A stretch of DNA of 28,012 nt, from NCBI GenBank assembly GCA_034658975.1, contig JAYEGJ010000112.1, positions 1-28,012 on the forward strand, read 5' to 3'. Positions 23,439 to 28,012 of this stretch are shown here, one piece after another. The translations under genes and the position numbers were made by a program. How positions within the stretch are numbered: the stretch's first letter is position 1; the number at the start of each line of letters is the position of its first letter. Under the pieces are notes generated by a model, which worked only from the letters and a program-made list of their open reading frames with translations, had not been told where the DNA came from and ran no database searches. The DNA comes from SZUA-217 sp034658975 (GTDB lineage: Bacteria > Actinomycetota > Acidimicrobiia > Spongiisociales > ZC4RG35).

Positions 23439-23879
23439 ATGACAGACGAGCGCGGCGCAGATACGCCCGAACCAAAGCCTCAGGTTGAGGTAGAGACCGA
23501 TCCAACTGTCCTCTATGTGCCGATCTCCGATCGGACCGGTCATCCGCTGACCCCGGATGAGGCGGCACATATCGAGGGTCTCTCCGGGTTCGCCCTCGTG
23601 GTCGAGAGGGGCCCCCGCGCCGGAATGACATACCTGCTTCAGCCGGGCAACACCACCGTCGGACGACATCCGGAGAGCGATATCTTCCTCAACGATGTGA
23701 CTGTCTCACGACATCACTGCCGGTTCGTGACCACCGGTGATTCAATCTCCGTTGAGGACAGCGGGTCGACGAATGGCACATATGTCAACCAAGAGCGTGT
23801 CGACCAGACCAAGCTGTCCGCCGGAGATGAAGTGATGGTCGGACGATTCCACTTCGTGGTTGCGCACGGGGATGCCTGA
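23439..23879 (+). CDS. garA: FHA-domain regulator, GarA/OdhI-like
   Basis: GarA/OdhI is a phospho-switch that inhibits 2-oxoglutarate dehydrogenase and controls glutamate metabolism when unphosphorylated. The 146-residue protein has an N-terminal regulatory tail (1 to about 48) and one FHA domain (about 49-140): GRHPESDIFLNDVTVSRHHC and GSTNGTYVNQERVD are the phosphopeptide-binding loops and closely resemble mycobacterial GarA (DSDIFLDDVTVSRRH, SLNGTYVN). The tail has ETDPTVLY where GarA has the kinase target ETTSVF, so the double-threonine site is altered. Downstream of gcvH and upstream of the ftsR-like gene, as in Rv1827. The ATG follows a GGGGGG ribosome site. Confidence 0.88.
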   Translation: MTDERGADTPEPKPQVEVETDPTVLYVPISDRTGHPLTPDEAAHIEGLSGFALVVERGPRAGMTYLLQPGNTTVGRHPESDIFLNDVTVSRHHCRFVTTGDSISVEDSGSTNGTYVNQERVDQTKLSAGDEVMVGRFHFVVAHGDA

Positions 23880-24546
23880 ACGTAAGCCACTCAGTATCGG
23901 AGAGGTGATCAACCTCCTCCGAGACGACTTCCCGGATGTTTCCGTGTCGAAGATCCGGTTTCTCGAGAGTCAAGGCCTCATCGACCCGGGCCGGTCGCCC
24001 AGCGGGTACCGCCAATTCGACTCCGATGACATCGCACGGCTCCGCTTCATCCTCCAGCAGCAGCGCGATCACTTCCTGCCGCTGAAGGTAATCAAGTCGA
24101 AGCTGACCCTTTGGGAACGGGGCGAAAACTCCGTCGAGTCCACAGCTTCCGCTCCAGGCGGCCTCGGTGAGGAGGGCCAGCCTCTCGACATGACCACTCT
24201 GCTCAAACGATCAGGGCTGACTGCGGCCGAAGCCGACGCCTTGATCGATGTTGGCCTCATCCGTCCGATCGATGACTCGGCGGTATTTCCGGCTGAGGCA
24301 GGTGTTGTAGGAGCCGAGGCCAAGAGGCTCATGGAGTTCGGGCTCGAACCGCGGCATCTTCGTGCCATCAGGCTCGGCGTAGATCGCGAGGCCGACCTGC
24401 TCACCCAACTCGTATCACCGCTCGCCCGGGCCAACAATGCCGAGTCCAGAGCCCGAGCTCGTGAAATCCTCGATTCCTGCTCCGAATCGGTGCGTGTTAT
24501 TCACAAGGCTTTGCTATCCACCGAGCTGAGGCAGCAGATCACCTGA
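23872..24546 (+). CDS. ftsR: MerR-family regulator, FtsR-like (Rv1828 type)
   Basis: A 224-residue transcription factor with an N-terminal winged-helix (SIGEVINLLRDDFPDVSVSKIRFLESQGLI, then SPSGYRQF), close to Rv1828 and FtsR of corynebacteria, which controls ftsZ. The C-terminal half (EFGLEPRHLRAIR, LVSPLARANN) is the family-specific effector or dimer domain. The frame is open to TTG at 23860, but ATG at 23872 overlaps the garA stop and fits the family start. The stop shares a base with the next ATG. Position gcvH-garA-ftsR is conserved. Confidence 0.9.
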   Translation: MPERKPLSIGEVINLLRDDFPDVSVSKIRFLESQGLIDPGRSPSGYRQFDSDDIARLRFILQQQRDHFLPLKVIKSKLTLWERGENSVESTASAPGGLGEEGQPLDMTTLLKRSGLTAAEADALIDVGLIRPIDDSAVFPAEAGVVGAEAKRLMEFGLEPRHLRAIRLGVDREADLLTQLVSPLARANNAESRARAREILDSCSESVRVIHKALLSTELRQQIT

Positions 24547-25670
24547 TGAGTCGTCGGACGTTGGCCACCACCCTCACAGTGGTCGTTGCACTCAGTCTCT
24601 CGCTTCCTGCGCTGGCAAGTCCGGGGAAGTTTCCCGTTCGGGTTCAGGATGGGTTCCCGATGCCCGAGCCCCCTGCGGTTACCGCAGCCGCGTGGGTCCT
24701 GTTCGACGAATCCATGGATCAGGTGCTGGCTTCGCAGGCCGTGGATGAGGAGCGGGCCATGGCATCGACGACCAAGATCATGACGGGGCTCCTCGCCATC
24801 GAGCGAGGGAGCCTCGACGATCTGGTGGTTGTCTCGGAGAACGCTGCCGGCACGGGCGAGCGTGAGATCGATCTCGTCGCAGGTGAGACGCTCACTCTCG
24901 ATGCCCTGCTCAAGGCGGCAATGATCCACTCCGCAAATGACGCGGCTACAGCGATCGCCGAACACATCGGCGGGTCAGTAGAGGGGTTCGTCGACATGAT
25001 GAACGAAAGGGCCCAGGAACTCGGACTCACCGAAACGAGCTTTGCCAACCCCCACGGCCTCGACGCCCCCGAACATCATTCCAGCGCCAACGACCTCCTT
25101 GAACTTGCCCGGGTTGCCATGTCACACCAAGGGCTCGCCGACATCGTGCGAAGTCGGATCGTGGTGTTTCCGGATGCTCCCGATGGCACCAAGCGGATCG
25201 GTACAACCACCAACCTCATGCTTGGGTCATATGACGGCGCCGGCGGTATCAAGACGGGATTCACCGCTCAGGCCTTGCTCACCTTCGTGGCCACGGCAGA
25301 ACGGGACGGGCGACGGCTCTATGCGGTTGTTTTGGGGTCGGATGGTTCGCGAGCCCACTTCGCCGACGCAACAGCGCTGTTCGATTACGGATTCACCCAA
25401 CTTCGGATAGTGGGCACCGTCGCCAGCCAGATCCCGTACGCCTCGGTGCAGGGCCGCGTCAGCCCGAGTCCGCTGGTCGCCACGGCCAACATCGAGACAT
25501 TTGTGCATCTCGCCGGTCAAGGATTGGTCACGGACCCACCTACACCTCCCGTTGCGGTACCCGAGCCGACTCCACTGCCGATCAGCGTTGTCAACCGTCA
25601 TCCCGGCGACAGCCCGGAGGATCTGTGGACGTCGATGAGTTTCTGGTGGAAGCTGGTGCAGGGTGGGTGA
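24546..25670 (+). CDS. D-alanyl-D-alanine carboxypeptidase (S11 family)
   Basis: A periplasmic penicillin-binding protein that trims D-Ala from peptidoglycan stem peptides. Residues ~1-25 form a signal peptide (MSRRTLATTLTVVVALSLS, cleavage probably after PALA). The three active motifs are complete: S74-T-T-K77, S129-A-N131 and K236-T-G238. The C-terminal region carries a Pro-rich segment (PPTPPVAVPEPTPLP) and a final FWWKLVQGG, with no clear membrane anchor. The ATG shares a base with the ftsR stop. In mycobacteria no carboxypeptidase sits between Rv1828 and Rv1829, so this is an insertion. Confidence 0.9.
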   Translation: MSRRTLATTLTVVVALSLSLPALASPGKFPVRVQDGFPMPEPPAVTAAAWVLFDESMDQVLASQAVDEERAMASTTKIMTGLLAIERGSLDDLVVVSENAAGTGEREIDLVAGETLTLDALLKAAMIHSANDAATAIAEHIGGSVEGFVDMMNERAQELGLTETSFANPHGLDAPEHHSSANDLLELARVAMSHQGLADIVRSRIVVFPDAPDGTKRIGTTTNLMLGSYDGAGGIKTGFTAQALLTFVATAERDGRRLYAVVLGSDGSRAHFADATALFDYGFTQLRIVGTVASQIPYASVQGRVSPSPLVATANIETFVHLAGQGLVTDPPTPPVAVPEPTPLPISVVNRHPGDSPEDLWTSMSFWWKLVQGG

Positions 25671-25671
25671 G

Positions 25672-26241
25672 ATGAGAGACCTCGGATTTGCCACGGAGGT
25701 TCTCTCCGAGGCCGATCTCCAGTCGCGAGCCGCTGAGCTAGGTGAGGCCATCACCCACGATTACAGGGATCGGAACCCCTTGTTCGTGGTCATGTTGAAG
25801 GGATCCGTCCCGTTCGCCGCCGATCTCACCAGGAAAGTGGCCACCGATTGCGAAGTCGATTTCCTTGGTCTCAACAGATTTGGCGAGAGTGGACGAATCG
25901 CGATAGCGATGGACCTGTTGACGTCGGTCTTCGATCGCCACGTGGTCATCATCGAGGACATAGTCGACACGGGTCTCACGTTGAACGTGCTCAGGCGGAT
26001 GATGATCGACAGGGGGGCGGCCTCGGTTTCCACCGCGGCCTTGCTCGACAAGGCGCGTCGCCGTGTCGCTGATGTGCCAATCGAGTATCGAGGCTTCGAA
26101 GTCGGCGACGAGTTCCTCATCGGCTACGGATTGGATTGGGAGGGCTTCTACCGGAACATGCGGTCGATCTGGGCGGTGATGGACATTGAAGCCTTCGTCG
26201 ACAATCCCAAGATCCTCGCAACTGCCCTTCACGCCGGCTGA
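25672..26241 (+). CDS. hpt: Hypoxanthine(-guanine) phosphoribosyltransferase, short flexible loop
   Basis: Salvages hypoxanthine or guanine with PRPP. The 189-residue protein (from ATG 25672; GTG at 25663 overlaps the carboxypeptidase stop and is the alternative) contains MLKGSVPFAADL, the PRPP-binding VIIEDIVDTGLTL (Glu95-Gly101), LLDKARRR and FLIGYGLDWEGFYRN, all matching HPRT. The flexible loop after DFLG reads LNRFGESGR, without the usual Ser-Tyr-Gly and about four residues shorter. Activity is therefore likely but not certain. It lies between the carboxypeptidase and the DUF151 gene, an unusual place. Confidence 0.85.
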   Translation: MRDLGFATEVLSEADLQSRAAELGEAITHDYRDRNPLFVVMLKGSVPFAADLTRKVATDCEVDFLGLNRFGESGRIAIAMDLLTSVFDRHVVIIEDIVDTGLTLNVLRRMMIDRGAASVSTAALLDKARRRVADVPIEYRGFEVGDEFLIGYGLDWEGFYRNMRSIWAVMDIEAFVDNPKILATALHAG

Positions 26242-26256
26242 TACGACTGCCGGTGA

Positions 26257-26262
26257 TAACCT
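26257..26262 (+). promoter_or_regulatory. Candidate leaderless -10 element of the DUF151 gene
   Basis: TAACCT ends six bases before the ATG at 26269, so the predicted start site is the A of ATG. The overlapping GATAAC (26255-26260) is an alternative hexamer. No ribosome site is visible in the 27-base gap. Confidence 0.42.
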
Positions 26263-26268
26263 CTTCTC

Positions 26269-26790
26269 ATGGCGGACAATGGAGGGCTCATAGCGCTGGA
26301 GGTAGTCGGCGTCAGAGTCGAACTGCCTTCCAATCAGCCGATCGTCCTTTTGAAGGAACAGGACGGCAGCCGATACCTGCCCATTTGGATTGGGGCCAAC
26401 GAGGCGACGGCCATTGCTACCGCTCTGGAAGGGGTCGTGCCCCAACGACCACTGACCCATGACTTGATGAGGTCGGTCATCGACGCTCTGGGTGCCCTGG
26501 CGACCAGGGTGGTAATCACCGAGATGCGCGATTCGATCTTCTACGCCGACCTGGCACTCGATGTCTCGGGCAAGGAGGTCGAGGTCACCTCCAGGCCATC
26601 CGATGCCATCGCCCTGGCGGTACGGACGGGCACTCCTGTGTTCGCACTTCCCGGTGTGCTCGATGATGCCGGCGTCCACTTCGAGGAAGAAGACGATGAA
26701 GAAGAGGTGGCGCGTTTTAGGGAGTTCCTCGAGGAGGCGACGGTCGAGGACTTCCTGGGCCACGAAGGCCACGAACCACCGGAGCACTAG
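26269..26790 (+). CDS. DUF151 (bifunctional nuclease) family protein
   Basis: A 173-residue protein whose first ~130 residues match the DUF151/BFN domain: QPIVLLKEQDGSRYLPIWIGANEATAIATALEG, then RPLTHDLM and the SRPSDAIALAVRTGTPVF segment. Plant and archaeal BFN proteins have RNase and DNase activity; the role in actinobacteria is not settled. The C-terminal ~40 residues are Glu/Asp-rich (FEEEDDEEEVARF). It matches Rv1829 by position between the two merR-like genes. Likely a soluble cytoplasmic protein. The TAACCT hexamer at leaderless distance is the likely start of transcription. Confidence 0.88.
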   Translation: MADNGGLIALEVVGVRVELPSNQPIVLLKEQDGSRYLPIWIGANEATAIATALEGVVPQRPLTHDLMRSVIDALGALATRVVITEMRDSIFYADLALDVSGKEVEVTSRPSDAIALAVRTGTPVFALPGVLDDAGVHFEEEDDEEEVARFREFLEEATVEDFLGHEGHEPPEH

Positions 26791-26799
26791 CCACTAGCC

Positions 26800-27789
26800 A
26801 TGCCAAAACGCCGCATTACCTACGGCCTCGGGGCCCTGGCCGTGATCGTCGTTATCGGGACCATCGGCTATGTGTTCATCGAAGGTGTCTCCCTGTTCGA
26901 CGCCTTCTACATGGTGGTGATCAGCATCACGACCGTCGGATTCGCCGAGGTGTTCAGCCTCTCTGATCTCGGCCGGCTGTGGACACTTCTCATAGTGGTA
27001 AGTGGCTTCGGCATCGCGATCTACACTGCCGTCGCGACCGTTGAATACCTCGTTGACATAGGCGAAACCCGAAGAAGGCTACGAATGCAGAACCAGGCGG
27101 CGAGACTCAATAACCATGTGATCGTCTGCGGATTCGGCCGGGTCGGTCTTGGCACGTGGACCGAATTGACGGAAAAGGGCGTCGATGTCGTGGTGATCGA
27201 ATCCGAGGCGGACAGGGTTCAGGCGGCTCGGGCGGTCGACGCCATCGTGATCACCGGAGATGCAACTCACAACGACGTCCTGGAACTGGCCGGAGTCCAT
27301 TCGGCGAAGGCACTCATCGCCTGTGTCGCCGACGACTCGGACAACCTCGTCATCGCCCTGTCGGTCAAGGCTCTTCGCCCCGAGCTACGCGTCATCTGTC
27401 GTGCCACCGAACAACGATCCGAGCGGAAGTTGAGGCTGGCAGGAGCCGACGCCGTCGTCGCGCCCCAGGCTGTGGGCGCCGAGCGCCTTGCTCTCATGGC
27501 AATTCAACCCGAACTGGCCCAGATTGTCGATGTCGTGATCGGGGGAAACCCAGTCGAGTTCCATGTTGAAGAACTGGACATCACCCATGATTGCGCGGTT
27601 GACGGAATGACCCTTCGGAAATGCGGCATCAGAGAGGCCACCGGGGCCATGGTCCTTGCGGTCGAGGGAGACGAGGTCGTCGTGAACCCCGGCCCCGAGA
27701 CCCCACTCAATGTGGGCGACCGTCTGGTGGTGGTCGGAACCCGCGATCAGGTCGACAAGGCCGCCAAGTTCGTCCAAACCGGAGCTTGA
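26800..27789 (+). CDS. Two-helix potassium channel with RCK (TrkA-N/TrkA-C) domains
   Basis: A 329-residue ligand-gated K+ channel subunit of the MthK type. TM1 spans about residues 8-29, the pore helix and filter follow (ISITTVGFAEV, 41-51), TM2 about 60-80. A linker leads to RCK-N (CGFGRVG at 110-116, Rossmann NAD/ATP-type loop, about 105-220) and RCK-C (about 240-329), which sense ligands and open the pore. The filter reads T45-V-G-F-A49 rather than TVGYG; the second Gly is missing. ATG at 26800 lies nine bases after the DUF151 stop. No Trk or Ktr transporter subunit is present. Confidence 0.88.
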   Translation: MPKRRITYGLGALAVIVVIGTIGYVFIEGVSLFDAFYMVVISITTVGFAEVFSLSDLGRLWTLLIVVSGFGIAIYTAVATVEYLVDIGETRRRLRMQNQAARLNNHVIVCGFGRVGLGTWTELTEKGVDVVVIESEADRVQAARAVDAIVITGDATHNDVLELAGVHSAKALIACVADDSDNLVIALSVKALRPELRVICRATEQRSERKLRLAGADAVVAPQAVGAERLALMAIQPELAQIVDVVIGGNPVEFHVEELDITHDCAVDGMTLRKCGIREATGAMVLAVEGDEVVVNPGPETPLNVGDRLVVVGTRDQVDKAAKFVQTGA

Positions 27790-27919
27790 ATCCACAACTC
27801 CCTGACTAGGCGTTTTAGAGACTCGACACAGTTTTCCACAGGAAAGCATTGACATGACCGATCCATCGGCGTTAGCTTTCCCGGCAGCGGAGTTACACGC
27901 ATGTAATCCGGAGGTTGAA
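27790..27919 (+). promoter_or_regulatory. Regulatory region of the second merR gene
   Basis: This 130-base gap holds a promoter with a perfect -35, TTGACA (27849-27854), and TAGCTT (27873-27878) as -10 at an 18-base spacer; expected start near 27885. Two inverted repeats flank it: TTTCC-ACA-GGAAA (27833-27845) and TTACA-CGCA-TGTAA (27893-27906). TTTTCCACA (27832-27840) is one mismatch from the DnaA box TTATCCACA. GGAGG (27910-27914) is the ribosome site. Confidence 0.6.
27893..27906 (+). promoter_or_regulatory. Inverted repeat TTACA-N4-TGTAA, possible operator
   Basis: Perfect five-base arms around CGCA, located between the predicted transcription start and the ribosome site of the merR gene. 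The position would suit a repressor that blocks transcription, for instance autoregulation by the MerR protein. No other copy was noticed in the window, and the regulator is unknown. Confidence 0.4.
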
Positions 27920-28012
27920 ATGACTCGAGAACCGGAGCTGGGATACCGAGCTCCACAGGTGTGCAAGTTGGTCGGGATCACATACCGACAGCTGGACTAT
28001 TGGGCACGGACG
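27920..28012 (+). CDS. MerR-family regulator, Rv1830-like (N-terminal part; 3' end outside window)
   Basis: Only the first 31 codons are present. MTRE is followed by GYRAPQVCKLVGITYRQLDYWA, the start of a MerR winged helix and close to Rv1830 (family motif ITYRQLDYW). ATG at 27920 has GGAGG five bases upstream. Position after a DUF151 gene matches Rv1829-Rv1830, apart from the inserted channel gene. Its own promoter, with two inverted repeats, suggests autonomous control. Confidence 0.85.
   Translation, partial: MTREPELGYRAPQVCKLVGITYRQLDYWART

Noticed and set aside
25738..26787. 349-residue minus-strand open frame over hpt and the DUF151 gene
   Set aside because: Antisense to two clear genes. 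Composition is like other shadows (His/Arg/Gly/Asp-rich) and no domain is visible.

Overview
The window is a GC-rich, gene-dense stretch of an actinobacterial (Actinomycetota) chromosome. The order HAD phosphatase - small ORF - NAD kinase - RecN - CTP synthase - XerD - ScpA - ScpB - RluB - Cmk - Der follows the Rv1692-Rv1713 region of Mycobacterium tuberculosis. The order PgsA-like - GcvH - GarA-like - FtsR-like MerR - DUF151 nuclease - second MerR follows Rv1822-Rv1830. DUF4193 and a HelY-type helicase tail also point to Actinomycetota. Many insertions relative to mycobacteria suggest a distant class such as Acidimicrobiia, but that placement is inference. Gene orders and motifs were recalled from memory; no database search was run.

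Layout: 3-1663 holds the 3' end of a helY-like helicase gene, coupled to a diacylglycerol-kinase-family gene. 1710-5791 is a tight run of DUF4193, a polyprenyl-phosphate mannosyltransferase-like GT2, GNAT, Nudix, an M20 peptidase and a HAD phosphatase, linked by short overlaps. 5799-8395 has a 47-aa ORF, NAD kinase and RecN. 8455-11405 has pyrG and ald. 11409-16483 is another coupled run: xerD, a DksA/TraR zinc-finger protein, an HD-like protein, scpA, scpB, a pseudouridine synthase and aroA. 16646-19818 carries cmk, ispH, der and a 46-aa membrane microprotein. 19819-20559 is sparse: two more possible single-pass microproteins in convergent orientation, and a minus-strand tRNA-Pro(GGG) with a downstream hairpin. 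20560-27789 carries an orphan oligopeptide-type binding protein, pgsA, gcvH, a garA-like FHA gene, an ftsR-like merR, a D,D-carboxypeptidase, a hypoxanthine phosphoribosyltransferase, a DUF151 nuclease and a TrkA/RCK potassium channel. The last 93 bases are the start of a second merR-family gene.

Most genes are housekeeping: nucleotides and cofactors (PyrG, Cmk, NAD kinase, Hpt), DNA repair and chromosome handling (HelY, RecN, XerD, ScpAB), ribosome maturation (Der, RluB), isoprenoid and aromatic precursors (IspH, AroA), phospholipid and cell-wall work (PgsA, D,D-carboxypeptidase), and glycine/TCA control (GcvH, GarA). There is no transposase, phage module, CRISPR array, restriction system or toxin-antitoxin pair, and I see no clear undescribed system. 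The best leads are an imperfect long stem between aroA and cmk, a microprotein cluster around der and tRNA-Pro, recurrent -10-like hexamers a few bases before start codons, departures from canonical active-site motifs in AroA, the potassium channel and Hpt, and a merR promoter flanked by two inverted repeats.
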